Origin: Vulcanimicrobiota bacterium
GTDB lineage: Bacteria > Vulcanimicrobiota > Vulcanimicrobiia > Vulcanimicrobiales > Vulcanimicrobiaceae
NCBI GenBank assembly: GCA_013036095.1
Contig: JAAXCW010000007.1
Span: 62,001 to 126,000, forward strand
DNA length: 64,000 nt
Direction: 5' to 3'
Below the pieces are notes generated by a model. It searched no databases, was not told the origin of the DNA, and worked only from the letters and a program-made list of their open reading frames with translations. Of this stretch, positions 19,059-27,400 are shown piece by piece; the stretch's first letter is position 1; every line of letters begins with the position of its first letter. A program made the translations under genes and the position numbers.

Positions 19059-19134
19059 CCCGAGTACCGCGAAAAGCCTGCGTTCGTCCCGATAAGTAAA
19101 GATAGCTAAAACTCCCTGCCGAGTAGGGACTCTG

Positions 19135-19710
19135 CTAATTCGTTATCGGCAAGACAAATCCCAACCGGCGGAGCGTTCGCACGAACCGGGCCAGCGGGAA
19201 GCCCATCACGGTGTAAAAATCCCCGTCGATGCGCTCGACGAGCGAGGCGCCGTGCGCCTGAATCCCATAACCGCCGGCCTTGTCGAAGGGCTCCCCGCTT
19301 TCGATGTAGCGATCGATCTCGCCGGGCTCCAGCGGGAAGAACGTGACGCGCGTGCTCTCGCTTTCGACTATGGTCGAGCCCGCCGAAGCGATTGCCAGCG
19401 TCGTGTGAACGACGTGCGTGCGGCCGCCGAGCGCGGTCAGCATGCGGCGCGCGTCGGTGGCATCGCGCGGTTTATTGAAAGCTGTTCCGTCCACATCGAC
19501 CACGGTATCAGCAGCAACCACGACGTCGTTTGGAAAACGCAGAGCAACCGCTTCGCATTTAGCGCGCGCGTGTTCGAGCGCAAGTTCGCGCGGCGCGAGC
19601 TCCGCGCGATCGGGTTCGTGATAGCCGCTCGGCACGACGTGCACGTCAAGGCCGAGCGACTGCAATAACTCTAAGCGTCGTGGTGACGCGCTCGCTAAAA
19701 CGACTTTAAC
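19135..19710 (-). CDS. maf: Maf-type nucleoside-triphosphate pyrophosphatase
   Basis: Maf proteins hydrolyse dTTP/UTP or modified nucleotides and are linked to cell division arrest. Diagnostic motifs are SASPRR at the N-terminus, AADTVV, NKPRDATDARRML and EPFDKAGGYGIQ. The first canonical start (TTG 19665) lies after the essential SASPRR motif, so translation must begin upstream. The best fit is GTT at 19710, giving KVVLASASPRR directly after the initiator; it overlaps the stop of the preceding gene (GTTAA) and follows GGAGGA (19726-19721) by 10 nt. The gene sits upstream of mreC, the arrangement known from many bacteria. Confidence 0.9.
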   Translation of the reverse strand, partial: VKVVLASASPRRLELLQSLGLDVHVVPSGYHEPDRAELAPRELALEHARAKCEAVALRFPNDVVVAADTVVDVDGTAFNKPRDATDARRMLTALGGRTHVVHTTLAIASAGSTIVESESTRVTFFPLEPGEIDRYIESGEPFDKAGGYGIQAHGASLVERIDGDFYTVMGFPLARFVRTLRRLGFVLPITN

Positions 19711-20095
19711 GGTAGATCTTTCCTCCGGCTTCGATGAAGCCGCCGGAATGACGTCCGCGCGGATCGTGATGCGTCCAGTGGATCACGCCGTCGTTGCACT
19801 CATATTGTCCCTGCAGCGAAACGGCTTCGCCCTTCGAAAGCGGAATCTCTCCGGTGATCGTGGTGTTGTCCTCGATGCGAATCGTCAACGCGTTGCTGCG
19901 CAGCAAAAAACCTTCGTGCGTTCCGGTGCGCGACGTGTAGTCGCCTAATAGGCGCGCAACGGATCCGCTTGCGGTTACTTCAACGGCGGACGCGCCGCGC
20001 GCGCAGAGTCCCATGGCTTTCTCAACGCTGACCGGGCCGGTTGCGCAGCCGCTCAACGCCGTGGCGATCAGCGCGAGAGCGATGCTACGATTCAT
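19706..20095 (-). CDS. DUF3465 family lipoprotein
   Basis: This 129-residue protein has a lipoprotein signal peptide with lipobox LSGC (Cys about residue 17). The mature domain ends with the DUF3465 hallmark HWTHHDPRGRHSGGFIEAGG and contains IPLSKGEAVSLQGQYECND, an OB-fold-like pattern. The biochemical role of the family is unknown. The start overlaps the nadD end by 11 bp and its stop overlaps the probable maf start, so it belongs to the same operon. Confidence 0.82.
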   Translation of the reverse strand: MNRSIALALIATALSGCATGPVSVEKAMGLCARGASAVEVTASGSVARLLGDYTSRTGTHEGFLLRSNALTIRIEDNTTITGEIPLSKGEAVSLQGQYECNDGVIHWTHHDPRGRHSGGFIEAGGKIYR

Positions 20096-20696
20096 TGGGC
20101 GGTGCGTAAATGTTGTTGACGGTGATGTATTCCCATACCGGCTCGGGTACCAGGTATCGCGCCGATCTGCCTTGCGCGAGCATCGCGCGGATGAGGGTGG
20201 CGCTCTCGGGCATTTCGGGGAGATTCAGCGTTTTTATCCGCGAGCGCAGAGCCGCCGGCACGGCCGAAACGACGCGGGAAAGCGTTTCGGCGGCGACTCC
20301 GGCGCGCGGGGCGATCACGAAGGCTTCCAGCGATTCGAGCACTTCCTCGAACCTGACCCACGAACTTTCGGCGAGCGAGTCGGCACCGGTCACGAAGACG
20401 AAGCTGTCGCCGGGATACTGCGCGTGCAGCCGTGGCAGCAAATCTGCGGTGTATCCGGTCGCGCCGGGTTCCAAGTCGCTGCGATCGAGCGCGAAGCGAT
20501 CGTTGGTCGCGATCGCGAGCTTCAGCATCTCGCAACGCTGCTCGGCAGAAGCGGCGGGTTTTTCGCGGTAGTGCACATTATTGGTTGGAACGAAGATCAC
20601 GCGGTCGAGAGCTTCGAGCCGCCGCGCGGATTCCGCGATGAAGAGATGCAGGTTATGCACGGGATCGAACGTCCCACCAAATATCCCTAATCGCAC
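20085..20696 (-). CDS. nadD: nicotinate-nucleotide adenylyltransferase
   Basis: NadD makes deamido-NAD from NaMN and ATP. The protein (203 residues) begins RLGIFGGTFDPVHNLH, the family's nucleotide-binding start; the HxGH motif appears here as HNLH. FVPTNN, FVTGADSL and the C-terminal SATLIRAMLA (variant of the SSTxIR motif) follow. GTG 20696 is chosen because it lies immediately before the conserved strand; longer readings run through a REP-like repeat and the end of obgE. The order obgE-nadD is common in Gram-positive genomes. Confidence 0.93.
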   Translation of the reverse strand: MRLGIFGGTFDPVHNLHLFIAESARRLEALDRVIFVPTNNVHYREKPAASAEQRCEMLKLAIATNDRFALDRSDLEPGATGYTADLLPRLHAQYPGDSFVFVTGADSLAESSWVRFEEVLESLEAFVIAPRAGVAAETLSRVVSAVPAALRSRIKTLNLPEMPESATLIRAMLAQGRSARYLVPEPVWEYITVNNIYAPPNES

Positions 20697-20698
20697 AT

Positions 20699-20750
20699 TG
20701 TCATCCTGAGTAGCCGGAGGTGCGAAGCACCGTAGGCGTGTCGAAGGGGC
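20699..20750. repeat. REP-like extragenic repeat between obgE and nadD
   Basis: The sequence runs from GTCATCCTGAG to GTGTCGAAGGGG, the inverted form of the CTTCGACAAGCTCAGG family found at 10995-11037. A small hairpin, GGTGC-GAA-GCACC, sits in its middle. It fills the whole space between the obgE stop and the nadD start and would be transcribed in the operon mRNA, where it could act as a stability or processing hairpin. Confidence 0.65.
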
Positions 20751-20751
20751 A

Positions 20752-22014
20752 TTATGAGTACAGAAACTCGTATGGGCCGATGCGCACGGTGTCTCCTTCG
20801 GCCGCGCCCAGGTCGCGCAGCTTTTTCTCGACGCCCATCTTCGCGAGGATCTGTTCGAAACGCGCCAGTCCCTCATCTGAATCGAAATCGGTCATGGCGG
20901 CCAGGCGTTCCACGCGGTCGCCGGCGATCACGAAGACGCCCTCTTCCTTTGTAATAGAGTACGGCTCGGACGGCCGCAGGTTGATAACGGCGGCGCTATC
21001 GGGTGCGACTTCAACAGGCGGAGCTTCGGCAATCGCGCGCGCGGCGGCGTACATCAATTCTTGCACGCCTTCGCGCGTCGGGGCGCTGATGCCGTAGACG
21101 TGCGGAAACTGATCGCGCAGTTCGCGCAGCCGTTCGCGCGCCGGCGGAAGATCGAGTTTCGAGACCGCAAGCAGCACGGGCTTTTCAACAAGACGCGGGT
21201 TCCACGCGAGCAGCTCCGTTTCGATCGTCGCTTTGTCGGCCAAGATTTCGTCGAGCTCTTTGCCGCCGTCGAGCAGATGAATCAAGACGCGCGTCCGTTC
21301 GACGTGCCGCAAAAACTGATCGCCCAGTCCCGCCCCGGCGTGCGCGCCTTCAATCAACCCGGGAACGTCGACGAGGACGAACGACTCCTCGTCGGAGATT
21401 CTGACCACGCCGAGTTGCGGCTCCAGGGTCGTGAACGGATAGTCGGCGATCTTCGGGCGGGCCGCTGAAACCGAAGCCAGGAGCGTCGACTTGCCCGCGT
21501 TGGGAACGCCGATGATTCCGCAATCGGCTAGAAGCCGGAGTTCGAGGCGGAAGCGGAAGCGTTCGCCTGGTTCGCCCTTCTCCGCGAACCGCGGAGCTTG
21601 CCGCGTGCTCGTAGCGAAATGCTGATTTCCCAGGCCGCCGCGTCCTCCGCGCGCGATAAGCATGCGCTCCCCCGGCGTGCTGAGGTCGGCAAAAAAGTGC
21701 TCCGGCTCGTCTTCGGTCGCACGGTAGAGCAGCGTGCCCGGCGGGACTTTGATGATCAGATCGTCGCCGCTGCGCCCCGACTTGTTTGAAGTACCGCCGG
21801 CTTTGCCCGCGTCGGCCGAAAACTGGCGCTTGAAGCGAAACTCGACGAGCGTCGAGAGCTCCGGCGACGCTTCCATATAAATGCTGCCGCCGTGACCGCC
21901 GTCGCCGCCCGCGGGGCCGCCTTTGGGAATGAACTTCTCGCGCCGCCATGCGACCTTACCGTCACCGCCGTTTCCGGCCGCCACCGCGATCGAAGCTTCG
22001 TCTATGAACTGCAT
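20752..22014 (-). CDS. obgE: Obg family GTPase
   Basis: Obg is a ribosome-associated GTPase in 50S maturation and stress control. It has the glycine-rich Obg domain (GNGGDGKVAWRREKF, GGPAGGDGGHGG) about residues 1-155. The G domain follows with G1 GVPNAGKST, G3 DVPGLIEGAH and G4 SKLD. A C-terminal OCT-like domain (about residues 330-420) is also present. ATG 22014 gives the family N-terminus MQFIDEA; an ATG four codons upstream lies against the terminator U-run and is less likely. It follows rpmA in the same direction. Confidence 0.95.
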   Translation of the reverse strand: MQFIDEASIAVAAGNGGDGKVAWRREKFIPKGGPAGGDGGHGGSIYMEASPELSTLVEFRFKRQFSADAGKAGGTSNKSGRSGDDLIIKVPPGTLLYRATEDEPEHFFADLSTPGERMLIARGGRGGLGNQHFATSTRQAPRFAEKGEPGERFRFRLELRLLADCGIIGVPNAGKSTLLASVSAARPKIADYPFTTLEPQLGVVRISDEESFVLVDVPGLIEGAHAGAGLGDQFLRHVERTRVLIHLLDGGKELDEILADKATIETELLAWNPRLVEKPVLLAVSKLDLPPARERLRELRDQFPHVYGISAPTREGVQELMYAAARAIAEAPPVEVAPDSAAVINLRPSEPYSITKEEGVFVIAGDRVERLAAMTDFDSDEGLARFEQILAKMGVEKKLRDLGAAEGDTVRIGPYEFLYS

Positions 22015-22024
22015 GCTGCGAAAC

Positions 22025-22045
22025 AAAAAAGGACCCGCAGGCCCT
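22025..22045 (-). terminator. intrinsic terminator/attenuator between rpmA and obgE
   Basis: On the minus strand a 6-bp stem (AGGGCC 22045-22040 with GGTCCT 22035-22030, one G-U pair) closes a four-base loop and runs into TTTTTT ending at 22025. It lies 25 nt after the rpmA stop and 11 nt before the obgE start. It could reduce expression of the downstream operon relative to the ribosomal protein. Confidence 0.65.
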
Positions 22046-22069
22046 CTTCAGGTGAGACGCGCCACGGTT

Positions 22070-22348
22070 TCAGGCGACCGCGCGCACGTGGATGTGCTTG
22101 CGATTGCGGTGCATCGCAAACTCTACGACGCCGTCGGCCAGTGCGAAGAGCGTGTGGTCTTTGCCCATGCCGACGTTCTCGCCGGGGCAGACGCGCGTGC
22201 CGCGTTGACGAACCAAGATGTTGCCCGCGATGACGACTTGCCCGCCGAAGCGCTTGACGCCCAGGCGTTGCGCATTGGAGTCGCGGCCGTTCCGGGTGGA
22301 CCCGGCGCCCTTCTTTGAGGCGAAAAGTTGTAGGTCGAATACGAACAT
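22070..22348 (-). CDS. rpmA: 50S ribosomal protein L27 with Prp-type N-terminal extension
   Basis: This 92-residue L27 carries the family's [20 protein letters not shown] and [10 protein letters not shown] segments and a basic C-terminus. Before them lies an extension MFVFDLQLF, directly followed by ASKKG. This matches the cleavage site processed by the cysteine protease Prp in Firmicutes and relatives (xLQxF|A). Mature L27 needs its N-terminus free to reach the peptidyl-transferase centre. rplU and prp, which often precede rpmA, are not adjacent here; fabF is divergent instead. Confidence 0.95.
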   Translation of the reverse strand: MFVFDLQLFASKKGAGSTRNGRDSNAQRLGVKRFGGQVVIAGNILVRQRGTRVCPGENVGMGKDHTLFALADGVVEFAMHRNRKHIHVRAVA

Positions 22349-22357
22349 GGCCGCAGC

Positions 22358-22387
22358 ACTATATCATAGCCGGGCCTACTGCGGCAA
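22358..22387 (-). promoter_or_regulatory. putative sigma70-type promoter for rpmA-obgE-nadD operon
   Basis: On the minus strand TTGCCG (22387-22382) and TATAGT (22363-22358) are separated by 18 nt. Expected transcription start is near 22351, only about three bases before the rpmA ATG at 22348, so the mRNA would be leaderless or nearly so. No Shine-Dalgarno is visible in this short stretch. Confidence 0.5.
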
Positions 22388-22449
22388 GACTCCTTTCGGT
22401 GGCAAGCCCGAAAGGTACCCGGCTCGGCGCGCCCTAACAGGAGTCCGTT

Positions 22450-23691
22450 TTGACAAAGCGGCGCGTCGTCGTCACCGGACTCGGGGCCGTGACGCCTCTC
22501 GGCAACACCACCCAAGAGTTTTGGCGGCGCCTCGTTGCAGGCGAAAGTGGCGTCGGGCCCATTACGGCATTCGACGCCAGCGATTTCGCGACGCGCTTCG
22601 CAGCGGAGGTCAAGGACTTCGACGCCGACAGCTTGATCGGTAAGCGCGAGGCCCGCCGGATGGACCGCTTCTCGCAGTACGCGCTGGTCGCGGCTCGCGA
22701 GGCGATCGCCGACGCGAAGCTGCCCGAAGATCAGGAATTCAAGAACCGGGTCGGATCCGTGCTCGGCACCGGCATCGGCGGGATCCTGACGTTCTGGCAC
22801 AACTCCGATATCGCCAGCAAAAACGGGACCTGGTCGAAGGTCACACCGTTCTTCATTCCGATGCTGATGGCCAACGCTTCGGCGGCGCACATCTCCATGC
22901 AATTCGGATTCCGCGGGCCGTTCTTTTCGGCCGCGAGCGCATGCGCCAGCGCGAACGACGCGATCGTGACCGCATACAATTACGTGGTGCTCGGCGACTG
23001 CGATGCCATGATCGCCGGAGGCACGGAGGCGACCATCTCACCGCTGGCGGTCGGCGGATTCTGTTCGATGAAGGCGCTTTCGACGCGCAACGACGAGCCT
23101 ACGCGCGCGAGCCGGCCGTTCGACAAAGAGCGCGACGGCTTCGTGCTGGCCGAAGGCGCCGGGATTCTGGTGCTTGAGGAATATGAGCACGCAGCAGCGC
23201 GCGGCGCAAGAATGTACTGTGAAGTGCTCGGCTACGGACAGTCAGCCGACGCATACAACCTGGTGGCGCCCGATCCGGAAAGCCTCGGCGTCGAGCTCGC
23301 GCTCAAGCGCTCGCTGGAACATTCGGGCATCGGCCCGGACGACGTGGATTACATCAACGCGCACGGCACCTCGACTCCGCAAGGCGACGTCGCCGAATCG
23401 CAAGCGATCGAACGCGTCTTCGGAGCCGGCACGAAGGTCGCCGTCAGTTCGACCAAATCGATGCACGGTCACGCGCTCGGCGCGGCCGGCGGCATCGAAG
23501 GCGTAGCATGCGCGCTGGCGGTCGAGCGCGATACGATGCCGCCCACGATCAACTATGAGGTCCCCGATCCGGACTGCACGCTCGATTACGTTCCGAACGT
23601 GGCCCGCAAGGCGCCGGTGCGCGTAGCCCTTTCCAACTCCTTCGGTTTCGGCGGCCACAACAGCGTCTTGGTGTTCGGCAAAGTCCGCTGA
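22450..23691 (+). CDS. fabF: beta-ketoacyl-ACP synthase II
   Basis: This 413-residue condensing enzyme elongates acyl-ACP in fatty acid synthesis. The catalytic triad is complete: C165 in SAASACASAND, H305 in NAHGTSTPQGD, and H341 in the STKSMHGHALGAAGG segment, which also has the conserved K336. The N-terminus RRVVVTGLGAVTPLG is typical of FabF. Start TTG 22450 follows AGGAGT by 7 nt. acpP is not directly upstream; rpmA is divergent. rnc begins at its stop codon (TGATG). Confidence 0.95.
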   Translation: MTKRRVVVTGLGAVTPLGNTTQEFWRRLVAGESGVGPITAFDASDFATRFAAEVKDFDADSLIGKREARRMDRFSQYALVAAREAIADAKLPEDQEFKNRVGSVLGTGIGGILTFWHNSDIASKNGTWSKVTPFFIPMLMANASAAHISMQFGFRGPFFSAASACASANDAIVTAYNYVVLGDCDAMIAGGTEATISPLAVGGFCSMKALSTRNDEPTRASRPFDKERDGFVLAEGAGILVLEEYEHAAARGARMYCEVLGYGQSADAYNLVAPDPESLGVELALKRSLEHSGIGPDDVDYINAHGTSTPQGDVAESQAIERVFGAGTKVAVSSTKSMHGHALGAAGGIEGVACALAVERDTMPPTINYEVPDPDCTLDYVPNVARKAPVRVALSNSFGFGGHNSVLVFGKVR

Positions 23692-24404
23692 TGGCCGGGG
23701 AAGCGCGGCGCCGCCGGCTGCGCGCACTGCTCCGGAAAGCCCACCTCGCCCCCACCGATCTCGCCGAGTTCGAGCAAGCCTTCGTCCATGAAAGCGCCGC
23801 GCGCGAGCGCCGCGAACACTCCAACGAGCGCCTGGAGTTTCTCGGTGATGCGGTCGTCGGTTTGGCGGCCGCGGGCTGGCTTTTTGAAGAGCATCCGAGT
23901 GCGTCGGAAGGATGGCTGACCGCGCGGAAGGCCGCGATCGTCCGCGACAGCGCGCTGGCCACGACCGCTCTGCGCCTGGGTTTTGCGGATTTAGTCGAGC
24001 TCGGATCTGGATTAACGCGCTCCGGCGGAGCCGAAAACACAACGATCCTGGCCGACGCATTTGAAGCGTTCGTCGGCGCGCTGTACCGGCGTTACGGTGA
24101 AGTCAAAGCGCGCCGCTTCGTCTTAGAGCAGCACATGGCACTGGTCGATCTTTCCGACGAAGGCGTCACCGACCCGAAATCACTGCTGCAGTCGCTCGCT
24201 CAGCAGCGCTACCGCGAGCTGCCAATCTATCGCGACCGATCGACCGGCACGCCGCAGGCCCCTCATTTCGTCTCTGAAGCCGTTCTCAACGATAGGGTGC
24301 TGGGGTCCGGGGCCGGAAAGTCGAAAAAAATAGCACAGCTGCAGGCCGCTCATGAAGCTCTGCAGTTACTGCTCGCGCGGGCTCGCAGAGGCAAGAAGAA
24401 ATAA
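23691..24404 (+). CDS. rnc: ribonuclease III
   Basis: RNase III (237 residues) cleaves double-stranded RNA, notably rRNA precursors. The catalytic signature ERLEFLGDAVV is at about residues 45-55, with the second acidic site in DAFEAFVGALY. A C-terminal dsRNA-binding domain follows (DPKSLLQSLAQQ, then a GSGAGKSKKIAQLQAAHEAL helix). The order fabF-rnc-smc is the one common in Gram-positive bacteria. The stop TAA overlaps the smc start. Confidence 0.96.
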   Translation: MAGEARRRRLRALLRKAHLAPTDLAEFEQAFVHESAARERREHSNERLEFLGDAVVGLAAAGWLFEEHPSASEGWLTARKAAIVRDSALATTALRLGFADLVELGSGLTRSGGAENTTILADAFEAFVGALYRRYGEVKARRFVLEQHMALVDLSDEGVTDPKSLLQSLAQQRYRELPIYRDRSTGTPQAPHFVSEAVLNDRVLGSGAGKSKKIAQLQAAHEALQLLLARARRGKKK

Positions 24405-27400
24405 AACTCAAGAGCATAAAAACTTTCGGCTTTAAAACTTTTGCCGATCCTACAACGCTCGAATTCGGCGGCGGCATCACTGCCGTCGTCGGCCCCAACG
24501 GGTCCGGAAAATCCAATCTGATCGACGCCTTCCGCTGGGGACTTGGCGAGCAGAGCAGCAAGAGCTTGCGTTCGGGCAAAATGGAAGACGTGATCTTCGC
24601 CGGCAACGAAAAGCGCAAGCCGTTGGGCTTGGCGGAGGTGACGATCACGTTCGACAACAGCGATGGAAGGCTGCCGATCGACTTCACCGAGGTCGAGATC
24701 GCGCGCCGCGCCTACCGCGCCGGGGAGATCGAGTACTACATCAACCGCAACCAGGTGCGGCTGCGCGACGTGCACGATCTGCTGATGGGCACCGGGCTGG
24801 GCCCGGGAAGCTACTCGATCGTTTCGCAGGGGCAGATCGACGCAATCCTCACGAGTAAACCGAGCGACCGCCGAGCCCTGTTCGAGGAAACCGCCGGCAT
24901 TGCAAAGTTTTTGGCGCGCAAGAATGAGTCGCTGCGCAGGCTGGAGCAAACCGAACAAAACGCGATCCGGATCAACGACTTGATCGTCGAGCTCGAGCGA
25001 CGCATTCCCGAGCTCGACACACAGGTGCGGCGTGCCAAGCGGTACCGCAAGCTCAGTGCCCGTGTGCGCGATCTCGAGATACTCTCCTACATCCGCGCCA
25101 GCGTATCGCGGCGCGCGGAGCGCGAGCATCTCAAGGGCGAGCTCGAACGCAACGAAGAGCTGCGCGGAGCCGGCGCCGCCAAGGCCGCGTCGCTCGGAGC
25201 GCAGCTCGCCGAAGCTCGGACGGCGGCTTACCGGCAAGAGCTGACGCTCGAAGATCTCCGCACCAAGACGCAAACGGTACGCGCGGATCTCTCGCGACTG
25301 GAAGCGGAATACGCGGCGGCGCAGGCGCGGCGCGAAGCGCTGCAGGCGCAGGACACGCAGACGTCTGAAGATGCGGCGCGCGTTCGCGAAGAACGCGAGG
25401 GGCTCGAAGCGGCGCTTGCGAGTTTGGATGCGCGGATCGGTCCGTTGCAGACGGAGCTCGAAGGGGCGCGCGAGAGCGAACTGGCGGCGCAAACCGCTCT
25501 CTCGCAAGCGCGCGGCGAGCTCGACGAGATCTTCACGAAGCTGCGCGAAGTCGAAGCGGCCGCCTCTGCGAGTGCCGAACGCAAAGCCGAACGGCGCGCA
25601 CAATACCAAAGTGCGCGCGCCGAAAGCGAACGGCTCGAAAACGAGCTGCGCGCGGCGCACGACGCGTCGGAAAAGCTACAGATCGCCGCGGGCGGAGCGA
25701 CGCACCGCTACGGCGAGCGCGAAGCGCAGCTCAACGCGCTCGAAACCCAACTGGTCGACGCGCGCGGCCGGATCGAAGACGCCGAGCGGCTCGCGGTGGC
25801 GGCGCAGGGCGATTTAACGCGCGCGCAGACCGAGCACCGCGAGTATTCGAGCGAAGTCGCCGCCGCGCAATCGCGTCTGCATACGATAGAAGAGCTTGAA
25901 AATGCGATGGAAGGCCACGTGCCCGGCACGCGCGCCGTCGTTGAGGCGTGGCAGCGCGGCGAACTGCGTGGCATCGAAGGCGTCGTCAGCAACGTCATCG
26001 AGATCGACGAGCGCTACGCCCGAGCGATGGACGTCGCGTTCGGCGCACGGCTCTCCAACATTATCACCCTAACGTCGGAAGACGCCGAACGCGCGATCGA
26101 TTTCCTCAACGTCAAGGAAGTCGGACGCGCCACGTTTCTCCCGCTCGACACGCTGCAAAACCGCACGGGCCGCGATGTGGGCGCGGATTTGCGAGGCGCT
26201 GCGGGTATTATCGGGTACGCGCACACGCTGGTCCGCACGCAGCCGAAATACGAAAGCATCGTGCGCTTCCTGGTGGGAAGCGTGCTCGTCGTCGATACGC
26301 TCAAGACGGGGATCGCCCTCGTGCGCAACCGCGGCTTCCGCGACACGATCGTCACGCTATCGGGCGAACAGATTGCAGGCGGCGGAGCGATTACCGGCGG
26401 CCGCTACAAACGCGAGCGCTCGATTCTCTCGCGGCGCGCCCAGGCGCAGACGCTGCGCGAACGCCTGACCGAGATGCGCGCGCACCTGCTCGAACTCGAG
26501 TCGCAACTCGAGCGCACCGCCAACCAATCGGTTCAAGCGATCGAGGGGCGCGATACCGCACGAGAGTTTTTCACGCGCACCGAGTTGTCGCTCGCCGAAG
26601 TGCGCGGCGAGATGGCGTCGGCGGCGGCCGAAGTCGAGCGCATGCAAAAAGAGTTCGAAGCCGCGCAAGCGCGCATCGCAGAGATGCAGTCGGCCGCGGA
26701 CGGCGCGCGCACGCGCGAGCGCGCCTTTGAGAAGGCGCCCGAGGAAAGCGACGACGCGGAACGGGCGCGTTTGGAAGGCCGGCTGCGCGAAGCGCGCGAG
26801 CGAATTTCAAAGGCAGAGGAGGCGCAAGCGACCGCCGCACGAGCAGCCGGCGATTTGCGCGAGCGCCACGCGGCGCTGGGCGCCGAACGCGACGCTGCGA
26901 AAGCGCGCCTTGGCATCATCGACGCGAACGTCGAGCGCTCGCGCACGGCGCGGGATCAGATGCATGCGGATATCGCGAACCTGAACGTTCAAGTGCAGAA
27001 GGCCGCCACGCAGTTGGAAACGCTGCGCGTGGCAGTCGGTGAAACAGACGCCGCTTTCGAGGCCGCGCGGCGCGAGCGCGAAACCATGTCCGATCGCGTG
27101 ACGCGGCTGGAGTCGGACTTGCGCACTGCGGAGCTCGAAGAACGCGACATCGCCGCGGGCGGCGAGCGGCACCGCATGCGGCTGGCGGAGATCGAGGCGG
27201 AGCTGGGCATGCTCGTTTCGCAGTTCGCGCAAAATCCCGCGACGGACGAAGAGTGCCGCGAAGTCGAAGAGCGCTACAAGGATGAGCCTGACGAGATCGC
27301 CGTCGATCTTCCACGTTTACGTGAAGACTTGGCGCGCCTTTCCAACGTCAACCTCAACGCAGAGGCCGACCGCGACGAAATCGCGCAGCGCGAGCAGTTC

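Noticed and set aside
24350..25660. Long open frame (436 codons) on the minus strand opposite smc
   Set aside because: High-GC antisense shadow of the coiled-coil coding sequence; the translation is Arg/Leu-rich with no family features, while smc on the plus strand is unmistakable.
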